The notes under the pieces are model-generated. The model worked only from the letters and a program-made list of their open reading frames with translations, searched no databases and had not been told where the DNA came from. A DNA stretch of 26,593 nt from JBNJEM01 sp051745935 (GTDB lineage Bacteria > Planctomycetota > Planctomycetia > Pirellulales > Pirellulaceae): contig JBNJEM010000026.1 in NCBI GenBank assembly GCA_051745935.1, positions 1-26,593 on the forward strand. Direction: 5' to 3'. Shown in pieces: positions 7,498 to 14,838 of the stretch. Each line of letters begins with the position of its first letter. Position 1 is the first letter of the stretch. The position numbers and the translations under genes are program-made.

Positions 7498-7526
7498 TTG
7501 ATTTGGCTGGTGTCATCAGCTACACT
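7498..7526 (+). promoter_or_regulatory. Candidate sigma70-type promoter of the cytochrome operon
   Basis: TTGATT (7498-7503) and TACACT (7521-7526) are separated by exactly 17 bp. Transcription would start near 7533, giving a leader of about 157 nt before the tetrahaem gene. Each box departs from consensus at two positions. Confidence 0.45.
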
Positions 7527-7689
7527 AAGGCAGATTTGAGGTTGGGCGTGGTCGCCGGCGGGCGTGTTTTTCCGTTGCCCACCACCTGCAGGTGAGGCCC
7601 GAGGGTGATTGTGCCCCCCCCTAGTTACTACCTATCGATGTGCTCCATATAAGGGGCTTTTTACGACTGCGGCGCGAGGAGAACCACCC

Positions 7690-8253
7690 ATGAGAGAGTT
7701 GACGCCAGACAGAGTACGTGGCAAATTGATCCGTGCGATAACTTTGATATCGATTACATTTACATTATTCATGGTCATCACTCTATTGTCATCGCGACCG
7801 ACGCGTGCTGAAGCGCCGGAAACCGAGCCGGCGCCCCAGGCCGACCAGGAGTATACTGGCGTGAAACGGTGCGCGTCGTGTCACTTTGAGGAGTATATGA
7901 AGTGGAAGAAGTCCGAACATTCGGAGGCATTCGAGCTCCTCACGGAGGAATACGAGACCGATGAAGAGTGCCTGAAATGTCACACGACGGGCTTCGGAGA
8001 ACCGAGCGGTTTCAAGAACATGGAAGACACCCCGGCGCTGGCGGGTGTGACCTGTGAAACATGCCACGGACCGGGAAGCTACCATGAGGAGGTTTCCAAA
8101 CCTTTTGCCCAGGTCAAAGAGCTGACGGCAGAGCAGGAAAAGAAGCTGCGGGATTCTATCTGGAAAATGTTGCCCAAAAACGTATGTGTCGAGTGTCACA
8201 TGGTCCAAGCTCACAAGGAGAGCCAGACGCCGCCGGAGTTGAGAGAGGAATAA
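7690..8253 (+). CDS. Periplasmic tetrahaem cytochrome c, cytochrome c554-like
   Basis: First gene of the cytochrome operon, 187 residues. ATG at 7690 has GAGGAG 8 nt upstream and starts directly before a signal peptide (MRELTPDRVRGKLIRAITL, a hydrophobic stretch, then TRAEA). Four CxxCH motifs are present: CASCH, CLKCH, CETCH and CVECH. The pattern YTGVKRCASCHFEEYMKW, then CHTTGFG and CETCHGPGSYH, is that of the cytochrome c554 family of soluble periplasmic electron carriers. It would shuttle electrons between the inner-membrane cytochromes encoded next to it and a partner such as the 14-haem lipoprotein. It has no CxxCK or other substrate-site signature, so a carrier role is preferred to an enzyme. 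The next gene starts 34 nt downstream. Confidence 0.9.
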   Translation: MRELTPDRVRGKLIRAITLISITFTLFMVITLLSSRPTRAEAPETEPAPQADQEYTGVKRCASCHFEEYMKWKKSEHSEAFELLTEEYETDEECLKCHTTGFGEPSGFKNMEDTPALAGVTCETCHGPGSYHEEVSKPFAQVKELTAEQEKKLRDSIWKMLPKNVCVECHMVQAHKESQTPPELREE

Positions 8254-8287
8254 CGCACAGTTGTCTGCTTCGACCGGAAACGTGTTC

Positions 8288-10615
8288 ATGAGTATGAAGC
8301 GGAAGACGTGTGTGATGATCATGGCGGTTACGGTCGTCTTGAGTTCCGTTGCCTTTGGCGCGCCGGGCGAGTCGCTGGGGGAGAACCAATGTGTCACCTG
8401 TCACGGCACTGAAGACGTCTGGGAAGAAGACACGCGTCACTTATATGTGACTGCCGAGGACTTGGCCAGTGACATTCATTGGCAGGAGGGCTTCCGGTGC
8501 CAAGACTGCCACGGAGGCAATCCCGACACGCTCGATCTGCGCGGAGCTCATGCCACTGAGGATGGGTTCCGGAAAATTGAGTCTCCCGCGGATATTCCAG
8601 GATTCTGCGGGCATTGCCACTCGGACCGGGAGGTCATGCTTCGTTATCAGGATTCCTTCGAGACGGATCCCGTGGCGGAGTTCTGGTCTGGAGTCCACGG
8701 GAAGCATCTCCAGGAGATGGGGGGCCCGGAGGCGGCCACTTGCACCTCGTGTCATCCCGAACATCGCATGCGGCCAGTGGATGATTCGCGGTCGGACGTT
8801 CATCCGAAGCACTTGGTGCAAACGTGTGGAGCGTGCCACCAGGATCAACGGACCGCCATGCGCAAGGGGGTACACCATGCCGCGGGAAGAAAGCGGGCGG
8901 ACGGGTCGGGGATGCCGTTGGCCTGTAGCCAGTGTCATGGTGAGAACGCACACGCCATGCTCCCGGTTGATCATAGCCAATCCCCGGTTTTCTTGGACAA
9001 TCAGGTCGACGTCTGTGGCGGTTGCCACGAAGAACCCTTGGCCACATATGAAGCCAGTGTGCACGGTCATGGCCTGCGCGAGTCGGGTCTGTTGGTAACC
9101 GCCGTCTGCGCCGATTGCCACGGGGCTCATGACAGTTACTATGCGGCGGACACGCGATCGCGTCTCCATCCCACCAACGTGGCGCACACTTGCGGCGAGT
9201 GTCACCATTACATCGAGGAGCGATTGAAAACGAGCGTGCATGGCCGCGGCGACGGGCCGGGGATAGTCTCGCGGCGGGAGACGTCCGACGGCGAGGCCAA
9301 ACGAAAACCAAGTTGTGTGGACTGCCATCAGGGACATGACCAGCCGCACCCTGAAAAGACGCAATTCCGCGTACAGCTTCCGAACCGCTGTGGTAACTGT
9401 CACGCCGAGATATCTCAACAGTATACGGCGAGTCTTCACGGCGAGTTGACGCAACTCGGTTACGGACCGGCCGCGAAATGTTCGGACTGTCATGGGGCGC
9501 ACACGATTCTGGCGGCGGGCAACCCGCAGTCTCGGCTGGCGGTGGGCAAGCGAGTGGACACGTGCAGGACGTGCCATCCTTATGCCGTGGCCAACTTTGC
9601 GGAGTTCGATCCGCATGCCAATCCCAAGAACCGTACCCAATACGCGGGACTGTACCAGCTGCTCGCCGGTACCGAGTTTGTGGTCTACGTGCTGTTTGGA
9701 CTCTTTGTCGTGCACGCTTTTCTGTGGTTCACTCGCTCGCTCGTGCACACATTCGTGTATGGCAGGCAGCGGGGCCTTTCGGGGGAACAGTGGGCCATTG
9801 TTCGGTTTTCGCCGATGTTGCGCGTGTGCTACTTCGTCTTTACGGTGTCGTTCGTGGCATTGGCACTTACTGGTCTGCCGCTCAAATACAGCCGGAATCA
9901 ATGGGCCTCCGAACTGGCAGAGGGGCTCGGCGGCTTTGAGGCGACCAGCACGTGGCATCACTTCTTCGCCGTGTTGGTCCTTGTTACGAGCGTTGGGTGC
10001 GTGGTGAGCGTGGCTGCGAAGCTGATTCAGCTACGTCGGCGGAACGCCACGTGGCGGAGCCTCTTGTTTGGTCCGGATTCTCTGGTCCCAAACGGCCGAG
10101 ATGTCAGAGATTTATGGGGAATGTCGCGTTGGTTTTTCGGGTTGGGCCGGAAACCTCGCTTCGAACGGTGGACATATTGGGAAAAATTGGACGTCTGGGC
10201 CCTGGTGTTGACGGTTGGCATTATTGGCGGTTCCGGGCTGATGCTGTGGTACCCCAATCTCTGCTGCCTGGTCGTTTCGGGATCGGCGTTGAACGTGGCC
10301 AAGGTCCTGCATTCTCGCATCGCCTTGTTGGCCGCCAGTTTCATCTTCATTATCCACGTTTTTCACTGGCATTTACGACCTGAAAAGTTCCCCATGGATG
10401 TGTCGCTCTGGACGGGACTGGCGGGCGCGCGCGCCTTGCGCAGGTCCCGGACCGATTATGTTGAACGACTGCGGGAGGAAGGGCAGTTAAGCAGTCTTCT
10501 TGTGGCGGTGCCGTCGATGAGAACCTTCTGGCCGGTCATCGCGATCGGTGCCTGCATTCTTGTACTCGGCCTCCTCTTGTTGGGCTGTATCCTGCTGGTT
10601 TCCTTGGCGAATTAA
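8288..10615 (+). CDS. 13-haem cytochrome c fused to membrane di-haem cytochrome b (CbcL-like), paralogue 1
   Basis: A 775-residue protein with a signal peptide (MSMKRKTCVMIMAVTVVLSS, cleavage near VAFGAPG). Thirteen CxxCH motifs follow between residues about 35 and 430: CVTCH, CQDCH, CGHCH, CTSCH, CGACH, CSQCH, CGGCH, CADCH, CGECH, CVDCH, CGNCH, CSDCH and CRTCH. From about residue 460 there are five or six membrane helices with histidines suited to b-haem (VVHAFLW, WHHFFAV, VLHSRIALL, IIHVFHWHL) and an end like formate dehydrogenase gamma or HydC (RPEKFPMDVSLWTGL). This is the architecture of Geobacter CbcL: quinone exchange through b-haems, with a periplasmic c-haem wire. ATG at 8288 was preferred to the upstream TTG at 8261 because it begins the signal peptide; ATG at 8294 is also possible. 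About half of the residues match the paralogue at 12146. Confidence 0.92.
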   Translation: MSMKRKTCVMIMAVTVVLSSVAFGAPGESLGENQCVTCHGTEDVWEEDTRHLYVTAEDLASDIHWQEGFRCQDCHGGNPDTLDLRGAHATEDGFRKIESPADIPGFCGHCHSDREVMLRYQDSFETDPVAEFWSGVHGKHLQEMGGPEAATCTSCHPEHRMRPVDDSRSDVHPKHLVQTCGACHQDQRTAMRKGVHHAAGRKRADGSGMPLACSQCHGENAHAMLPVDHSQSPVFLDNQVDVCGGCHEEPLATYEASVHGHGLRESGLLVTAVCADCHGAHDSYYAADTRSRLHPTNVAHTCGECHHYIEERLKTSVHGRGDGPGIVSRRETSDGEAKRKPSCVDCHQGHDQPHPEKTQFRVQLPNRCGNCHAEISQQYTASLHGELTQLGYGPAAKCSDCHGAHTILAAGNPQSRLAVGKRVDTCRTCHPYAVANFAEFDPHANPKNRTQYAGLYQLLAGTEFVVYVLFGLFVVHAFLWFTRSLVHTFVYGRQRGLSGEQWAIVRFSPMLRVCYFVFTVSFVALALTGLPLKYSRNQWASELAEGLGGFEATSTWHHFFAVLVLVTSVGCVVSVAAKLIQLRRRNATWRSLLFGPDSLVPNGRDVRDLWGMSRWFFGLGRKPRFERWTYWEKLDVWALVLTVGIIGGSGLMLWYPNLCCLVVSGSALNVAKVLHSRIALLAASFIFIIHVFHWHLRPEKFPMDVSLWTGLAGARALRRSRTDYVERLREEGQLSSLLVAVPSMRTFWPVIAIGACILVLGLLLLGCILLVSLAN

Positions 10616-10619
10616 TGCA

Positions 10620-12119
10620 ATGAACGAGAACGAATCCGCTTCACCACAACGACCCTCCGCTTCGGCGCCCGAGGATTCCAGTTTGGCCGACGAAGTTCCT
10701 TCGTGGCATTTGTTGGTGGAAGGGACGAAGTGGCAGAAGTTTCGCTGGTTTGCGTCCCGCGCCGTCGCCTTGCTCGCAGCGTTTTTGGTCCTGGGCGTCG
10801 CGTTTGTCGGGTTTTCCGGGTGGTACACCTCGCGTTCGGAATTCTGTCGCAGTTGTCACATCATGGAGCCTTACTACGCTTCTTGGCGGGCTTCGAACCA
10901 CAGTGACGTCTCCTGTGTCAAGTGCCATTTCGCGCCAGGGGTCGCGGAAAAGGTTCGTGGCAAGATGCTCGGCCTGGTCCAACTGGCGACATATCTCAGC
11001 GGCACGGAAAGTCCTCGGCCCGCGGCGGAAATTCCCGATGCCAGTTGTCTTCGATCGGGCTGCCATGAGACGCGTTTGCTCTCGGGCCGCGTCGACTTTG
11101 ATGGGATTCCGTTCGACCACAAGCCCCACTTGGAACGGTTGCGCCGCGGCAAGAAACTGCGATGTACGAGCTGCCACAGCCAGATCGTGCAAGGCACACA
11201 CATGACGGTCACGAAGTCCAGCTGCTTTTTGTGCCACTTCAAAGATGAGTTTTTCAACGAGGGACTCGGAGCCTGCACGCGCTGCCACCAGATCCCGGAG
11301 GAGGAATTCGATCTGGGGGGCGGGGTGAAGTTCGACCACGATCTGGCTTATGAAAGAGGCGTGGACTGCGCGAATTGTCACGGTGATTTGATACGCGGCA
11401 ACGGGGCCGTTCCGCTCGAACGCTGCACGGTATGCCACAACCGGGAGGACCACCTGGATCGGCTCGATGATCATGTCTTTCTACACCGCACCCACGTGAC
11501 GGAACACAAGGTGGACTGCATTGCGTGTCATTTGGAGATCGAGCACAGTCTGGATCCGCATAAAGCGCATCGCGCCGCCTCCAACTGTGCTGCCTGCCAT
11601 CCCGATCATCACAGCTCGGAGGTCGAGATGTTGGTAGGAGCCGGCGCCCATTCGATCTCCGATCGTCCAAGCCAGATGGCGGGTGCGCGCGTCTCTTGCT
11701 TTTCCTGTCATCGCACAAAAGCCGTTTTAGAAACGGGAACGGTGCTTATGAAGGCCTCCATGCAAACGTGTAGGGCCTGTCACGAGGAATCCGAACTTGC
11801 GGGATTGGAGGCTTATCACCGCCAATTGAAAGAGGTAACTTCCAAGTTGGAGACCGAGGTGAAACGCGTGCAAGCGGCCCTTGAGTCCGCCGAGCTCGAT
11901 GCTACTCGCCAGGCTGATCTGACTGGACGCGTCGACGAGCTTTCGCACGATATTGAATTCCTGCGAGCGGGCAATGACATCCACAACAGCCATTATGCCA
12001 GCGCATTGGTCGACGTGCTCGTGGAGCGGCTAACCGCGACATGCAAGACCTTGGAGATCGAGCCGCCCGAGGTGACCCTGCCCGAAAACCCCCTCGCCAA
12101 AGGGCAGGAAGACTCGTAG
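10620..12119 (+). CDS. NapC/NirT-anchored 12-haem cytochrome c (ImcH-like anchor) with C-terminal helical domain
   Basis: A 499-residue protein. After a polar N-terminus, one membrane helix (about 47-67) leads into a NapC/NirT-type segment, SEFCRSCHIMEPYYASW (C76) then CVKCHFAPG. This family oxidises membrane quinols. Eleven CxxCH motifs are present (CRSCH, CVKCH, CTSCH, CFLCH, CTRCH, CANCH, CTVCH, CIACH, CAACH, CFSCH, CRACH), plus one CX4CH (CLRSGCH, C143-H149), making twelve haems. The middle repeats FDHKPHLE and FDHDLAYE units resemble cytochrome c3/c7 modules. After the last haem (about 384-388), a coiled-coil-like region (about 400-445) and an IHNSHYASALVD helix follow. It starts 4 nt after the 13-haem gene, so the two are probably co-translated. 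It resembles Geobacter ImcH in its anchor but carries more haems. Confidence 0.9.
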   Translation: MNENESASPQRPSASAPEDSSLADEVPSWHLLVEGTKWQKFRWFASRAVALLAAFLVLGVAFVGFSGWYTSRSEFCRSCHIMEPYYASWRASNHSDVSCVKCHFAPGVAEKVRGKMLGLVQLATYLSGTESPRPAAEIPDASCLRSGCHETRLLSGRVDFDGIPFDHKPHLERLRRGKKLRCTSCHSQIVQGTHMTVTKSSCFLCHFKDEFFNEGLGACTRCHQIPEEEFDLGGGVKFDHDLAYERGVDCANCHGDLIRGNGAVPLERCTVCHNREDHLDRLDDHVFLHRTHVTEHKVDCIACHLEIEHSLDPHKAHRAASNCAACHPDHHSSEVEMLVGAGAHSISDRPSQMAGARVSCFSCHRTKAVLETGTVLMKASMQTCRACHEESELAGLEAYHRQLKEVTSKLETEVKRVQAALESAELDATRQADLTGRVDELSHDIEFLRAGNDIHNSHYASALVDVLVERLTATCKTLEIEPPEVTLPENPLAKGQEDS

Positions 12120-12145
12120 TTCCGAAGCCGGTGACACGACAAGGG

Positions 12146-14488
12146 ATGAATAAGTTGAGAATATCACCGACCTTTTCGCTTCCAGGGCTGTTGGCCATGG
12201 TCGCTTGCGCCACGGCGCCAGCCCGCGCGCAAGACAACGCGATTGAAGAGAATATGTGCGTGATGTGCCACGGTGAGGCGGACGTGTGGGAGGACGACAC
12301 TCAACATTTGTTTGTCACGGTGGACGATCTGGCTCAAGATATTCATTGGCGGAAAGGGATTCGCTGCCAGGATTGCCACGGCGGAAATTCAGAAACCCTT
12401 GATTTGCGAGAAGCGCATGCTCTCGAAGATGGTTTTCGCAAAATCGAATCGCCCTCCGATATGCCCGGCTTCTGTGGTTATTGCCATTCGGACGAAGAGA
12501 GAATGCGGCAGGTTGATCCCGAAGCCCGGCTGGATATTACGGACGTGTTTTGGGAGAGCGTGCACGGGAAGCACCTGAACGCCGCCCCCGACGATCCCAA
12601 GGCCACCACCTGTATCTCGTGTCACCCCAAACACAACATGCGTGCGACGGCGGATCCCGAATCGGCGGTTCATGCCGAACAGCTTTCAAGCACCTGCAGC
12701 GAATGTCATCAGCAGCAGTACGAAGACGTGTTGGCCAGTGCCCATTGGGAAACCGAGGGAGGAAACCAGCAACGCGAAGAGACCGCCGTCAGTTGTAGCC
12801 AATGTCACGGGGACGAGATGCACGATCTTGGACCGGTGAACGAATTGGGATCGCCGGTCTTTGCAAGTCGCCAAGTTGAGTCGTGCGGTCAATGCCACGA
12901 GGAAAACCGTGATGAGTATCTCGACAGCGTGCACGGGCACGGACTGGTGCAGTCCGGTCTGCTGACCACGGCGGTTTGCGCCAATTGCCACGGCGCGCAC
13001 GGAATCCTACCGGCGTCCGACGAGAAATCCACGCTTCATGTGAGCAACGTGGCTGATACCTGTGCCCAGTGCCATCGGTTCATTGAGGAAACGCTGCAAC
13101 AAAGCGTTCACGGACAGGGGGCCGGGACGTCGAACGACGCGCCGCCTCCGGACGGAGATGTGAAAAGAAAGGCGAGCTGTACGGACTGCCATCAAGGACA
13201 CGACCTCGCGGATCCCGAGACGGCGCGGTTCCGCAATACGCAGCCCCGCCGCTGCGGTAACTGCCATGCCCGGTTGACCCATCAGTACGGGCAGAGCATG
13301 CACGGAGAACTCACCGACCTGGGATACACGGCAGCGGCGAAGTGCGCGGATTGTCATGGCTTCCATGACATCCGCCCCGTGGCCGATTCGGCGTCCAAGG
13401 TTTCCTCGGCTAACCGGGTGGCCACCTGCGCGAAATGCCACCCGAACGCCAATGTGAGTTTTGCCAGTTTCGCGCCCCATGCGGATCATCGCGATCCCGA
13501 GCGATTTCCTCTGCTGTATTGGACTCACAGAAGCTTGCTGGCTTTGTTGGCCTGCATATTCGGGTTTTTTGGCATTCATTCACTCGCGTGGCTGGTACGC
13601 GGTTCGATGGACGCAGCTAAACACGGCCGGCCCCGTTCTCTGGAACCGGGCGAGCCGGCTTACATCCGGTTTGTCTCGTTCCACCGTGTCACGCATGCGA
13701 TCCTGGGCGTTTCTTTCCTGGGACTGGCATTGACCGGACTTCCCCTGAAATACAGCGACTACCACTGGGCTCGCGACTTGGCTTACTACCTGGGTGGTTT
13801 CGAATCGACCGGCTTGTGGCATCGTTTGTTCGCGATCACTACGTTTGCCTGCTTCTTGGCGTATCCCGTGGTACTGGTGAAGCGGTATCGCGCTGCGCGA
13901 AAAGCAGGCGGATCGCGTCTGGGCGTCATCTTCGGTCCCGATTCACCGCTGCCACGGCGACGCGACCTGAAAGACTTCATCGGCATGCTGCGTTGGTTTG
14001 TCGGCTTGGGTCCGAAACCGGCATTCGAGCGTTGGGCCTACTGGGAGAAGTTCGACTTCTGGGGGGCAAATTCCGACGTGATCCTGATCGGGACCACGGG
14101 ACTGATCTTGTGGTTTCCCAATTTGTTCTGCAGTTTCCTGCCGGGGGAAGCGATCAACGTCGCCAAAATGATCCATTCCACACTGGCTTTGCTGGCCACG
14201 GGGTTCGTCTTTGCCATGCATTTCTACAACACGCATTTTCGGCCCGACAAGTTTCCGATGGACATGTCGGTGTTGACCGGATTGGTCAGCGAAGATGAAT
14301 TGCGGCATGATCGCCCCGAGTATTTCGAACGGTTGCGTCAGCAAGGCGAGTTGCAGCGATTACGACGCGAGGGGCCTTCAGGCCGCACCCTGTGGTTGAT
14401 CCGCGTGTTCGGCTTCATCGCCCTTGGGATCGGGCTTGCTCTGCTGGCAGGCATCTTGTACGCGCTGTTCGCCGAGTTCGGGGCTTAG
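12146..14488 (+). CDS. 13-haem cytochrome c fused to membrane di-haem cytochrome b (CbcL-like), paralogue 2
   Basis: A 780-residue paralogue of the protein at 8288, aligning along its whole length (for example FRKIESPSDMPGFCGYCHSD). The signal peptide ends near APARAQDNA. The thirteen CxxCH motifs lie between residues about 38 and 432: CVMCH, CQDCH, CGYCH, CISCH, CSECH, CSQCH, CGQCH, CANCH, CAQCH, CTDCH, CGNCH, CADCH and CAKCH. The membrane domain from about residue 460 keeps the histidines (GIHSLAW, WHRLFAI, MIHSTLALL, AMHFYNTHF) and the ending RPDKFPMDMSVLTGLV. ATG at 12146 fits the signal peptide, but AAGGG lies directly against it; GTG at 12131 is an alternative. It is the last gene of the operon, 26 nt after the NapC-type gene. 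Keeping two copies suggests partners or quinone potentials differ; this is inference. Confidence 0.92.
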   Translation: MNKLRISPTFSLPGLLAMVACATAPARAQDNAIEENMCVMCHGEADVWEDDTQHLFVTVDDLAQDIHWRKGIRCQDCHGGNSETLDLREAHALEDGFRKIESPSDMPGFCGYCHSDEERMRQVDPEARLDITDVFWESVHGKHLNAAPDDPKATTCISCHPKHNMRATADPESAVHAEQLSSTCSECHQQQYEDVLASAHWETEGGNQQREETAVSCSQCHGDEMHDLGPVNELGSPVFASRQVESCGQCHEENRDEYLDSVHGHGLVQSGLLTTAVCANCHGAHGILPASDEKSTLHVSNVADTCAQCHRFIEETLQQSVHGQGAGTSNDAPPPDGDVKRKASCTDCHQGHDLADPETARFRNTQPRRCGNCHARLTHQYGQSMHGELTDLGYTAAAKCADCHGFHDIRPVADSASKVSSANRVATCAKCHPNANVSFASFAPHADHRDPERFPLLYWTHRSLLALLACIFGFFGIHSLAWLVRGSMDAAKHGRPRSLEPGEPAYIRFVSFHRVTHAILGVSFLGLALTGLPLKYSDYHWARDLAYYLGGFESTGLWHRLFAITTFACFLAYPVVLVKRYRAARKAGGSRLGVIFGPDSPLPRRRDLKDFIGMLRWFVGLGPKPAFERWAYWEKFDFWGANSDVILIGTTGLILWFPNLFCSFLPGEAINVAKMIHSTLALLATGFVFAMHFYNTHFRPDKFPMDMSVLTGLVSEDELRHDRPEYFERLRQQGELQRLRREGPSGRTLWLIRVFGFIALGIGLALLAGILYALFAEFGA

Positions 14489-14838
14489 AACCATCCGATC
14501 GAAATCCGCACGCAGGTGTTCCTCCCCGAAGCCGAACTGGACTCCACGGAGCAGAGAGAGGAAACAAAGGTGTTGCCCTCTATTGCCTCTGTCTCCTCTT
14601 GCTCCAAACCACGCAGCCACAAGTTCACATAAGGCGGAACTGGTTTTGACTCATACTTACAGCCGGTGACGACACCTGCTATCCGCTTCCAACTCCCCTG
14701 GGTTATATTTCAGGCGGTTGGATTTTCCGGGTGGAAAGTTGCCCGACGCAAGCCGTCCTCCCGTTGGTCGGACTCGCGGCGGAGAAAGTCATCCGCGGCC
14801 GGTATAACAGCAAACCGCTAAGCTTTTGTTATGGCTTT
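14489..14838. other. Convergent intergenic region with repeat copy 4
   Basis: The region lies between the converging ends of the cytochrome operon and the porin gene. It contains repeat copy 4 and a weak terminator-like AAGC...GCTT stem followed by T-rich sequence (about 14819-14842). No gene is supported. Confidence 0.6.
14704..14808 (-). repeat. Dispersed ~105-bp repeat, copy 4
   Basis: A complete 105-bp copy in the inverse orientation, from TATATTTCAG to CCGGTATAAC. It is fully intergenic and far from coding sequence on its left side, so it is a good reference copy for defining the ends of the element. Confidence 0.92.

Larger units (their letters stand above)
7134..7689. other. Intergenic region between the Rrf2 gene and the cytochrome operon
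   Basis: This 556-bp stretch has no convincing gene. It holds a short hairpin (CCCGTG-TGTTA-CGCGGG, about 7197-7213, no T-run), the MITE-like element at 7261-7354 and a sigma70-like promoter at 7498-7526. Nothing else is recognised. Confidence 0.6.

Noticed and set aside
8441..9961. A 506-codon open frame on the minus strand
   Set aside because: It lies entirely antisense to the 13-haem gene. It is an artefact of the cysteine- and histidine-codon bias there, with no recognisable domains.
10641..11474. A 277-codon open frame on the minus strand
   Set aside because: It is a shadow of the NapC-type 12-haem gene on the opposite strand and has no family-like sequence.
7690..14488. Possible hydroxylamine oxidoreductase, hydrazine enzyme or NrfA nitrite reductase
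   Set aside because: No CxxCK haem site and no typical P460 cross-link motif were seen. The haem pattern and membrane domains fit electron-transfer proteins instead.
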